Positions 57,701 through 64,000 of a DNA stretch of 64,000 nucleotides are shown here, piece by piece. Each line of letters opens with the position of its first letter. Position 1 is the stretch's first letter. The translations under genes and the position numbers were made by a program. Source of the DNA: Proteles cristata cristata (lineage: Eukaryota; Chordata; Mammalia; Carnivora; Hyaenidae); contig JAESUZ010000420.1 in assembly GCA_017311185.1 (NCBI GenBank), positions 558,001 to 622,000 of the forward strand. Direction: 5' to 3'. The notes beneath the pieces are model-generated. The model did not search any database. It saw only the letters and a list, made by a program, of their open reading frames with translations, and was not told the DNA's origin.

Positions 57701-59811
57701 ATTCTTAAGGCAGATTCTTGGGCAGGCCAAGTGTTCCCAGAATCCATCCCCAGGATGGCTTTTGCTTATGCTGCACAGGTTCCCAACTCTTGAAGCTGAT
57801 AAAGTCTTGCTCCCCAAATATTCAATTTTTTTCTCAAATACGTATTGAGGGGAACCTACTCTGAGCAAGTCACAGTGTTAGCGTTCCAAAATAAATCTGC
57901 CACGGTCCCTGCTCTGGGCATGCTCTGAGTCCTTCTCACCGTTCTTGGGGAAGGGCCGGTGCTCTGTCTTTCGGGTCAGCTGCTCCTCCCGTCCTGAACG
58001 GAGGCCTCCAACTTCCTCCAGGGACACGACTCTGGGTTGGGTCTCCACCCGCTCAGGCTGAAAGTCCGTTACCTCCCATGCTGCTCCCAGTGGGACCTGC
58101 TTCTCTGAGTGCACAGGACTGCTAGCCTGGGAAATAAAGCCAATGCCATCATGGAAAGGGAGAGGAAAACATGGCCCAACAAGGGCCAAATTCCCCCCAG
58201 AAAGACATCAAAGAAGGAGATGCGAGAAGGAACGAAAACTTCACTCCATTCCCAACGGAGCCTCCCAGGGCATCAGGTGAAGACTACTGTCCAGAAGCCT
58301 AGGCGTAAGGGGTCAGGAGAGTGCTCTTTATTAGCGTACAGAGGGCGGAAATCTAGCAGGAGTAAAACATTGAGCCTCCTTGTTATCAGGACAGACATGG
58401 AGTCCTCACACCTATTAGCTTCGCAGAGAAGCAAAAGCTATCAGAACAGAAATAAATTCGCTAGTGAACTGGAAAGGGAAAATTAATTTCCACATGTAGT
58501 GTCTCTCCCTGACCGACACAGCAGCCTGCTGATAGTCAGGTCTTTATCCGAATGCAAATCCTGTGCAAGGTGAAACTGCAAGTCTTGCAAATCTTGCAGG
58601 ATCTCACGAGGTTAATGAAAGGGCTCTTGAAAACGACTAGAAGACCATGAAATGCCACTGACAAACAAAGATCTGGCAGTTATGTTAGACAAGGATGGTG
58701 GCATCGAGGGCACTTTGGGAGACACACATTGGAATATCAAAGGACTAGAGAGGGCCCTGGGATAACCGATGAAGTCCGTCCTTTCTATCCCTTTTCTTTC
58801 TTTCTTTCTTTCTTTTTTTTGTTGTTGTTGCAAAAATAGCCCTCTTTAGGGGCGCCTGGGTGGCTTAGTCGGTTAAGCGTCCGACTTTCGCTTAGGTCAT
58901 GATCTCGCGGTTCGCGGGTTCCAGCCCCGCATCGGGCTCTGTGCTGACTGCCAGCTCAGAGCCTGGAGCCTGTTTCAGAGTCTGTGACTCCCTCTCTCTC
59001 TCTGACCCTCCCCTGCTCACGCTGTCTCTCTCTCTCTCCTAGAAATAAATAAAAATATTTAAGAAAAGAAAAGAAAAAAAAATAGCCCTCTTTAGGATCA
59101 AACTACAAAAGTCCAACCCTGCATAACGTAGTGTCTCCGTATATAATTTTTTGGGAAACATTACGCCAAAGATTTATACAAATACTTAGGTGTATAATGT
59201 TGAACTTCATTTACAAAATAATATTTCAACAAAGTTTTTTTTTCTACTTAATATGAAATTCTGATCCTCTTTCAAATTCATTCCCTTTAAAAGTCTCTCA
59301 GTACCACTTATCCCTCCATAAGAAGCACCATCTGCAGCGCCGCCCTGCCCCCACGCCTTAGCCATTCCCTTCGCTCTAAATAAGACAATTTGGAAAATCC
59401 TCTCACCTGCTGTCTCAGTCTTCCAGTCTCTTTCTCCAAATGTATTACCAGGGCCACCGCCTCCTCTCCGCTTTCCGGACACTGCTTCTGAGCCCACGCC
59501 TGAATCTTCTCCGGCAAAATGGTGAGAAACTGTTCAATCACCAGCAGCTCAAGGATCTGCTCCTTGGAACGCATCTCGGGCTTCAGCCACCGGCAGCAAA
59601 GTTCCCAGAGTTTACTGAAAGCTTCGTGGGGTCCGGTCACATCCTCGTAACAGAATTGCCTGAAGCATTTGCGGAAGGTCTCAGACTCAGAGCTCTCCGA
59701 TCCTTCCAGAGTGGGCTCCGATGCCCACTCGGGGTCCTTCTCCACCTTCATTATTAAGCATCCCTCAACCTCCAGGGATGCGTCCAGCTGAGGGTCCAGG
59801 GATGCAGCCAT
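44851..59811 (-). CDS. ZKSCAN2: ZKSCAN2, zinc finger with KRAB and SCAN domains 2, complete coding region
   Basis: Seven coding exons (59811-59407, 58126-57940, 54853-54762, 54416-54290, 51192-50506, 48709-48218, 45767-44851) sum to 2,907 bases, encoding 968 residues; the human protein has 967. It is a nuclear, probably DNA-binding transcription factor of unknown targets. In order: SCAN dimerisation domain (about 45-130); decayed KRAB-A box (229-271); two Myb/SANT-like domains of the trihelix type (342-429 and 500-587), each opening [12 protein letters not shown]; an acidic stretch (about 620-655); six C2H2 fingers with TGEKPY-type linkers (778-938). A degenerate finger remnant without its cysteines ([17 protein letters not shown]) precedes finger 1. 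All introns are GT-AG on the minus strand and phases match throughout. An in-frame TAG two codons before the ATG supports the start. Confidence 0.96.
46370..46455 (+). repeat. MIR, left end only
   Basis: AGGCTTCAGAGTCACATGGCC, TGATTCAGATTCCATCCTGG and CACTGTGTGGTTCTGC are the first half of MIR; L1-like sequence follows. Confidence 0.6.
46440..46900. repeat. Old L1-like fragment
   Basis: TTTTTATTACGGGAAATTCAAACATG and CACCTGGCTTTAACAACGATC before the SINE, and GAATCAAATTCCAGACATCG after it, form one old non-coding L1 3' segment. A related segment lies at 62460-62640. Confidence 0.5.
46620..46841 (-). repeat. Carnivore SINE with target-site duplication
   Basis: Antisense copy with head complement GCCAGCCTGGTGCCCCCCCC. 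CAGATTATT is present at its left (46611-46619) and right (about 46845-46853). Confidence 0.88.
48030..48155 (+). repeat. L2 3' terminus
   Basis: CTAGAATGTAAGCTCCTTCCC, GACTGTTTTATTCACTGC, CAGGGCACTCAAATATCTGT and TTAATGAACAAATAC are the standard L2 end. Confidence 0.65.
48218..48709 (-). CDS. ZKSCAN2: ZKSCAN2 coding exon 6 of 7 (second Myb/SANT-like domain)
   Basis: Acceptor CCCTGGCAG precedes base 48709; donor GTAAGG follows base 48218. Encodes residues 500-664: second trihelix-like domain (W503, W-less helix 2, [21 protein letters not shown] core) and an acidic, Ser/Glu-rich tail ([20 protein letters not shown]). The domain opens exactly at the exon start. Confidence 0.95.
49665..49845 (-). 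repeat. MIR, antisense
   Basis: ACTAACAACTCTGGAGTCC, CTCAGTTTACTGGTGACAAAC and CGTCACACGGTCACCAAGTG match the MIR complement. Confidence 0.6.
50506..51192 (-). CDS. ZKSCAN2: ZKSCAN2 coding exon 5 of 7 (first Myb/SANT-like domain)
   Basis: Acceptor CCCACTGTAG precedes base 51192; donor GTGAGA follows base 50506. Completes G271 and encodes residues 272-499 plus one base of G500. A basic linker ([19 protein letters not shown]) leads to the first trihelix-like domain at 342-429, then a short Glu-rich run ([10 protein letters not shown]) and [18 protein letters not shown]. Confidence 0.95.
53218..53389 (+). repeat. Inverted repeat, arm A
   Basis: Runs from GTTCACATGGATTACAC through GTTGACATCGCAGGGTGATA to TGGTCCTGTCATCCCCCC. 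Its reverse complement lies at 56724-56894 with about seven substitutions over 172 bases by hand alignment. Confidence 0.95.
53400..53620 (+). repeat. hAT-type DNA transposon fragment
   Basis: GTAGGGTTGTCCAACAGAACTTCC, ACTGTGCTGTCCAACAAGGT and GTGTGGCTAGTGGCTATC are the repeated landmarks of a mammalian hAT-Charlie-like element. It directly abuts arm A. Confidence 0.6.
54290..54416 (-). CDS. ZKSCAN2: ZKSCAN2 coding exon 4 of 7 (decayed KRAB-A)
   Basis: Acceptor TTGTTACAG precedes base 54416; donor GTGAGG follows base 54290. Encodes residues 229-270 and the first base of G271. KRAB-A relics are D233-V234 and the [14 protein letters not shown] stretch (LYRDVMLEN in active boxes). The usual EEW is not present. 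Confidence 0.93.
54762..54853 (-). CDS. ZKSCAN2: ZKSCAN2 coding exon 3 of 7
   Basis: Acceptor TTCTCACAG precedes base 54853; donor GTAAAT follows base 54762. Completes A198 and encodes [20 protein letters not shown] onward to Q228. No domain recognised; the position corresponds to the linker before KRAB. Confidence 0.92.
54936..55005. repeat. (AT/ACATAT)n microsatellite
   Basis: About 70 bases of alternating ATACATATATATGTATATG-type sequence with internal palindromes. Confidence 0.9.
55322..55514 (+). repeat. Felid SINE with target-site duplication
   Basis: Head GGGCGCCTGGGTGGGTCAAT, a (CTCG)n-containing body near 55458-55475. CTTAAACCTTGAG left and CTTAAACCTTAG right. Confidence 0.92.
55853..56074 (+). 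repeat. Felid SINE, young-looking
   Basis: Head GGGGCGCCTGGGTGGCTTAG and near-consensus body. Perfect AAGAAGCAAACTGA flanks at 55838-55851 and 56069-56082. Confidence 0.96.
56280..56679 (-). repeat. Carnivore SINE split by a younger SINE
   Basis: The antisense tail complement starts at 56280 and the body runs to about 56409. The head complement resumes at 56639 and ends CCACCCAGGAGCCCC near 56679. Confidence 0.9.
56410..56637 (+). repeat. Felid SINE nested in another SINE
   Basis: Plus-strand copy starting GGGGCACCTGGGTGGCTCAA with an A14 end. AAGAGTCCAACTCCTG is duplicated at 56394-56409 and 56638-56653. Confidence 0.96.
56724..56894 (-). repeat. Inverted repeat, arm B
   Basis: Reverse complement of arm A at 53218-53389. 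It begins at a G-rich run (GGGGGGGG) and ends GTAATCCATGTGAAC. Homology stops sharply at GTGAAC on this side. Confidence 0.95.
57060..57275 (-). repeat. MIR, antisense
   Basis: CATTTACTGAGTACCACTGTG, TACAAATGACAGAATGGAAAG, GGGCCACACAGACAAAGAATGG and GGTTTTGAGTCCAGGCTG are in MIR complement order. Confidence 0.75.
57940..58126 (-). CDS. ZKSCAN2: ZKSCAN2 coding exon 2 of 7
   Basis: Acceptor TTTCCCAG precedes base 58126; donor GTGAGA follows base 57940. Encodes A136 to N197 plus one base of A198 ([10 protein letters not shown] ... RPFPKN). Polar linker between SCAN and the KRAB remnant; no domain seen. Confidence 0.94.
58127..59406 (-). other. ZKSCAN2: ZKSCAN2 intron between coding exons 1 and 2
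   Basis: GT-AG intron with one young felid SINE at 58851-59077 and a (TTTC)n tract at about 58795-58815. No other named element. Confidence 0.85.
58851..59077 (+). repeat. Felid SINE, young-looking
   Basis: Near-consensus copy with a long A-rich tail. The 19-bp flank AAAAATAGCCCTCTTTAGG lies at 58832-58850 and about 59077-59095. Confidence 0.97.
59407..59811 (-). CDS. ZKSCAN2: ZKSCAN2 coding exon 1 of 7 (SCAN domain)
   Basis: Starts at ATG 59811-59809 with G at +4 and an in-frame TAG two codons before. Donor GTGAGA follows base 59407. Encodes residues 1-135: [10 protein letters not shown]..., then SCAN ([48 protein letters not shown]). A candidate 5'-UTR acceptor AATCATTAAGCAG ends just before base 59882. 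Confidence 0.96.
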
Positions 59812-59882
59812 GCTCTAACCCAAGGGTCAACCTCACGTCCAGCTCAAAGTGGACGCAAAGAACCCAAACCTCGGAGCGCTCC
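59812..59882 (-). other. ZKSCAN2: ZKSCAN2 5' UTR part of the first coding exon (inferred)
   Basis: Between the ATG and a pyrimidine-poor but plausible acceptor (AAGCAG|GGAGCGCTCC). The upstream non-coding exon is not identified; it should lie in the CpG island. Confidence 0.4.
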
Positions 59883-60530
59883 CTGCTTAATGATTTTGGA
59901 AGCGTGGGAGGGTAGGGAAGTGAAAAACGGTAGTGTCAGCAAAAACAGAGGACCCCGGGCTCATGAATCAAATCTATCCTAAGCGCTTGAAATGGTGAAT
60001 GTGTACCCTAAGGTCCCAGATCCGGCCTCTCCACCAAAGATGGGATTTTCCGGGGTGCATCTCTTTAGTGCAGTGTCCAAGACCGAGGGCAGAGGACTGG
60101 GAGAAAATCTGGGGAACTGAAGCAAGGGTGGGCGGGGGCAGCCGGCGGGACCGGGAGGGGGCTGGGCTCTGGGGAGGCGAGCCCCGGGTGGGTGGGGCCG
60201 GATGCGCAGGGCCCGCCCGGCCCAGGGATCGGGGTTCGGGCTTCGGGCTTCGAGGCTCAACCGGGCGGCGCTCCCAGGCCGCGGCGGGTGGCCGGTGGGG
60301 CTAGCGGCGTCCGAGGCCAGCGCCGGCTCTTCCGGGCCCAAGGTGGTCTGGGGCGACCTCAGGAAACCTCCGCACACCGAGGAAAGGCCGCGAGGTGGTT
60401 CCGCCCCGGGAGGGAGAGAAGCCGCGAGGGCACAGCGAGGCCTCGTCCCGGGGGCCGGCTGTCCACCCGGCGCGCACGGCCTGCTCCGCTCAGCCCGCGG
60501 ACTGCGCGGGGGGCGCTGGGAGCCGCGGCC

Positions 60531-60540
60531 ACGCATGCGC
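60531..60540. promoter_or_regulatory. NRF1-like site
   Basis: ACGCATGCGC, one base from the palindromic GCGCATGCGC core recognised by NRF1, within the CpG island and about 80 bases from the TCTCGCGAGA element. Confidence 0.55.
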
Positions 60541-60622
60541 CGCCCGCGACCGCGCGCCGCGGGGTCCTGGGAGGCTACCTCGCGGGCGAGGGGCTGGGGG
60601 GGGCGAGGGCTGCGTGGTGGAC

Positions 60623-60632
60623 TCTCGCGAGA
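60623..60632. promoter_or_regulatory. ZKSCAN2: TCTCGCGAGA palindromic promoter element
   Basis: Perfect TCTCGCGAGA (extended CTCTCGCGAGAG). This element marks active CpG-island promoters and is reported to be bound by BANP when unmethylated. The ZKSCAN2 start site is probably within about 100 bases. Confidence 0.65.
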
Positions 60633-60700
60633 GCGCACGGCGTAGCGACTCGCCGCTGAGGGACTTCAGGAATGAGGAGGGGCGCGCCGAGAAACTGCCC

Positions 60701-60740
60701 GGGGCGGAGGGACACAGTCGGGGGCGGAGGGACACAGTCG
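60701..60740. repeat. 20-bp perfect tandem duplication
   Basis: GGGGCGGAGGGACACAGTCG is present at 60701-60720 and again at 60721-60740. Confidence 0.95.
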
Positions 60741-61029
60741 GGGGCCGAGCAGACATTTTGCGGGAGACGGAGGAACTTCGTGGAAAAGGGGGTGTCCCTC
60801 AGCCGTGGAGTCTGGGAGGCAGGGAGACGTCTCTGAGGTGAAGGAGCACTATTGGGGAGGCGGCGCGAAGGTCTTTCTGTGGCGGAAAAGGGAGAGATCC
60901 AGGGACTCCTTTGCCTGGCGGAGGGGTCTGTCGTAGAGGGATCGAAAGCGTCAGTGGCGTCCTCTGCAGACGACGACTGTCGCGGGACTGCTGCCGTTGC
61001 GCAGGGCCTTGGGCGCCGACCCCTCCCGC

Positions 61030-61129
61030 GGGAGCGTCTGGGCGGACCCGTCCAGGCCCCCAAGAGTGTCGCGGGAGCGCCCGTTCGGTCCCGCCATGAG
61101 GGAGCATCTGAGCGGCCCCATCCAGGGCA
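61030..61129. repeat. Imperfect ~71-bp-spaced duplication in the CpG island
   Basis: GGGAGCGTCTGGGCGGACCC at 61030 and GGGAGCATCTGAGCGGCCCC at 61101 differ at a few positions, and the following TCCAGG block matches as well. Confidence 0.6.
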
Positions 61130-61270
61130 GGGCCCTTGGGATGGCGCGAGGACGCCCTGTCGTCTGGGGGGGGGGGGTCCTACTCTGGCAAAGACTGGTG
61201 TGGCTGAACGTGAGCGGGGGCGGGGGGAGTTGTGGGGCTGGCCCAGAGTCCCCTCTCCTCCTCCCCACCC

Positions 61271-64000
61271 GCCACTGTGCTGCTAGAAGGAGCTGTTGAC
61301 GTCTCCCAACTTGGGATGCTTGCCTGCCCGCCCATCCATCCTTCTATTGATGAGGTGCCGGGCCGTGTTGGCATACATCAGCGGGCAAAACAAAAATCCC
61401 TGTTCTACGGGTCGGTAGCCTATTAGAAAAGAAAGCTTAGTGACTTTTCTTTTTCAGCGGAAATCTAGTTAAAATTCGACCTACACATCCCAGAAGCGCA
61501 AAAGCTAGGAGTAGCATCTATCTACCTCACCGGGAAGGTCAGAGAGCACCCAGTGTGTGCAAAGGGGTTGTCTTCGCACAGTTTGCTTTTATTTCTTTCT
61601 CTTTAGTAATTTTTGAGCATCTATTTTGTGCCAGACGTCATGACAGTTGGCGAGTAAAGTGTTAATCCCATAATCCACGGACTAAGGTAGAATAGTAACT
61701 GCAACCCACTATGGGTCAGGCACTCAACCTTATCTGCCGTCCATAATCTCTGGGTGGTTCTTTCCCGTATGTGTGCTTACATTCATTCTAATTTTATCTA
61801 CCAGCCTCTCTCTTGGCTCCTTATTTTGCTTCTGGCATGGCTTCTGCATGAAAAATCCCTAATGGCACACCCCCCAAATATTTAGGCATGTCTTCCTTTT
61901 GTACCTCTCCATCCTCTTCATGTTTAGCTTCTCTCCATCCTAATGTGCTTGGCCTTGTATCTTGGTTCCCTCTACTTCTCTAGCCCATTTAATATTTAAA
62001 CAGTGATTTTGTTTCTGTTTTGACTCAGGACTTCAGTGTATTGACCTTGGGCCCAACCAGAACTTTTGTGTGTTTACCTTGGCCTCACCCTCACAACCGC
62101 CTCCTACACTCATCCTCAGTCCCTGCAACCCTAGGCGGCCACCCTCAGCTGCTTGAAAGGTTTCATTTCTTAGAAGACAGTGCATGAAAGGTTTCATTTC
62201 TTAGAAACTGCTCTCCTGAAACATCTTGCTTCTCAAGAAAGTGATCATCTGTAGACGTCTCAACTTCCTATTCCATCACACGGACTTTCACAAGATAAAA
62301 TCTCACGTGCATGGGAGAGTTACAGCCTAACCTCCTCAAAGCTCCTCTTGGAGCAGAGGGTACTGGGGCTTATTGTTCATTGTCTCTTACATGTAGGATC
62401 CTAAGATCTTTAGGAGTATTTTTTTTTTTTTGGTAGCCTCTCAGTACCACACATGAATATTTTTAATGGAAAATTTCAAAGATAAAAAAGTAGAATGAAT
62501 TCTCACGTTCTCACCCTTCAGTTTTAACAATAAGCCACTGTCTTTGAATGATCCCCAGAGAAACATTCACACCAGTCTATATGATATCACAGCTGTCCTA
62601 CAAGCTGACTTAGAGTGACCTCCTAAGTGCATTCCACTGTCCATGGTGCTGATCCACCAGCCCTTTGGCCAGCAGCCACACAAGCTATGCCTTGCTTTTT
62701 GGTCAATGGGGTTTAATGTAGTGTTACCATAAAAGTAAACATTAGCTATACGTGACATAGTTCCAAGAAGTGCTATCTATGCCTGTGCTAAGTTAAAAAA
62801 AAGCTAAGCCACAGAATATCCTAGTAATGCTAGTTACCTCTCATTTCTTTTATGCCCTGCAAATTTAATTCATTTCTTTAAAAATTGAAAAATGGGCATG
62901 AAGAGGTTGGGTATGTATATTGGTGTGCCTATTTTGGACACAACATTTTCAAATATGGTTTATTAACCAAGCCATAACTAGTAAAAGTAGTTTTCCTTTT
63001 TACAAATTAAATATCACCTGTCCCGCTGGTTCATTAATGACGGTCAGACAGCTGACAGAATAACAGTTGTTAAAATGTTCCAGTGCCTTTCACTCCACTG
63101 AGCAGCACAATAATGAAAAATTCTCAACTATATATGTATTTATGGTAGTCAACATTTTTTCTGTATATTTCCCTATGAGGCACCATGCTAGGCACTAGTG
63201 GGAGAAGTAGAAGACATAATCCTTTTACTCAAAGTATTAAGAGTAAAATGGGGAAAAGTAGTCCTAGGATTGTCATATGTTAGAATAAATGTGGTAGAGG
63301 TATGTATGAAGGCCTGTGACACTACAGAGTAATAGCCTCTGTGGTTACCAGGAAAAGCTTCAAAGAGGGACTCTGGAAGGATGTTTAGTGGGAGGAGAAA
63401 GAAAGGCATTCCAAAGAGAGGTGACATAAACATGAGTGGTATTTGCATGTAATAGTATAAAGCTGAGTGCTGTGAACTTACTATAGGGGAAGGAAGTGGT
63501 GGAAGATAAAGTTGTACAGACAGGTTGGAAGGAATTTGTACTTTATGATGAAGACAATGTAAAGTATGTCCACTGCTGCAAGACACTGAGGGCATCTCTC
63601 TGTTTTTAGGAAAAGGAATTCTCTCTCATATAGACTCCTGGAAACTGTGTGCTAACAGAATACTCAGCATACCAAGATTTGAGGAAGATGGTTTCTAGGG
63701 CCTATTTTTCTATTCATCTCCCCCTCCATTAAACGTATATCTAGAAGTTAATTCTGTTTCAGGTAAAGTATTGAACACTGAAGACACAGTGGTGAAGGAC
63801 AGACGTTATTCCTGCCATTAAGGAGCTTACATTCTAGTGGAGACTGGAGAAGAAGACCCAAGAATATACAAGTCTATATATAAACTGGATAATTTCAGGT
63901 TGTTGTAAATACTAGAAGGAAAAGAAATAGGAAGATAGACACTAACTGGGCAAGAGTTACTTTAGAAAGTCTGATCAGGGAAAAGGTTCTCTGCGGATTA
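61271..64000. other. Region upstream of ZKSCAN2
   Basis: AT-rich, no gene seen and no felid SINE. A 31-bp-period duplication is at 62154-62206. Old repeat-like sequence is present at 62460-62640 (L1 type) and at 63180-64000, where GGCACTAGTGGGAGAAG and CCATTAAGGAGCTTACATTCTAG resemble a common but here unnamed mammalian repeat. Nothing is recognised at 61430-62150 or 62650-63170. Confidence 0.6.
62154..62206. repeat. 22-bp direct repeat with 31-bp period
   Basis: The 22-base unit beginning TGAAAGGTTTCATTTC occurs at 62154-62175 and 62185-62206 without mismatch; nine bases separate the copies. Confidence 0.92.

Larger units (their letters stand above)
54854..57939 (-). other. ZKSCAN2: ZKSCAN2 intron between coding exons 2 and 3
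   Basis: Contains an AT microsatellite, felid SINEs at 55322, 55853, 56280 and 56410, inverted-repeat arm B and an antisense MIR, all listed separately. A TTAA-rich stretch at 57540-57870 shows nothing further. Confidence 0.8.
60050..61270. promoter_or_regulatory. ZKSCAN2: CpG island, ZKSCAN2 promoter region
   Basis: Dense CG dinucleotides and GC-rich sequence across about 1.2 kb, a sharp contrast with the AT-rich flanks. It lies just upstream of the ZKSCAN2 start on the minus strand. It holds the TCTCGCGAGA element, an NRF1-like site, a 20-bp tandem duplication and a G11 run at about 61167. Open frames in it on both strands are those expected of GC-rich DNA. Confidence 0.88.

Noticed and set aside
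59979..61286. Several long open frames on both strands in the CpG island
   Set aside because: All are Arg/Gly/Pro/Ala-rich and overlap one another in different frames. No start context, splice signal or family similarity supports any of them.

Overview
This window is mammalian nuclear DNA, almost certainly from a carnivore and most likely a felid. The main evidence is roughly three dozen copies of a tRNA-derived short interspersed element with the carnivore/felid head (GGGCGCCTGGGTGGCT...) and a CT-rich then A-rich tail, plus an L1 3' fragment that reads like the felid L1 lineage. Genes are split into exons with GT-AG introns; there is no operon-like layout. The gene order LCMT1 (+), AQP8 (+), ZKSCAN2 (-) matches what I know of human 16p12.1, so this is a conserved block. 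Species cannot be fixed from sequence alone.

Layout. 1-5.4 kb: the last two coding exons, the last intron and the short 3' UTR of LCMT1, the methyltransferase that carboxyl-methylates the PP2A catalytic subunit. 5.4-28.8 kb: intergenic DNA full of felid SINEs, older MIR, L2 and L1 pieces, MaLR-type LTRs and two reverse-oriented endogenous-retrovirus LTR candidates. 28.8-36.2 kb: complete AQP8 in six coding exons (263 residues), with both NPA motifs, an N-glycosylation sequon and a TATA-like promoter. 36.2-41.2 kb: intergenic, with a 57-bp tandem duplication, a MaLR LTR inside a MIR and a 5'-truncated L1. 41.2-59.9 kb: ZKSCAN2 on the minus strand in seven coding exons (968 residues): SCAN domain, decayed KRAB-A box, two near-identical Myb/SANT-like domains and six C2H2 zinc fingers, with a long 3' UTR. 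60.0-61.3 kb: the CpG-island promoter of ZKSCAN2 with a palindromic TCTCGCGAGA element and an NRF1-like site. 61.3-64 kb: intergenic, old repeats only.

The three genes have no shared pathway that the sequence shows; they are neighbours by conserved synteny. The most interesting signal is an approximately 172-bp inverted repeat, about 96% identical by hand alignment, whose arms lie in the introns on either side of ZKSCAN2 coding exons 4 and 5. Those exons carry the decayed KRAB box and together are 219 nt (73 codons), so looping them out keeps the frame. This suggests, but does not show, a structural switch for exon skipping or circular RNA formation.

Exon boundaries come from reading frame, GT-AG signals and remembered protein families; no alignment or database search was run. 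Interspersed-repeat family names are from pattern memory, and boundaries of old copies are approximate.
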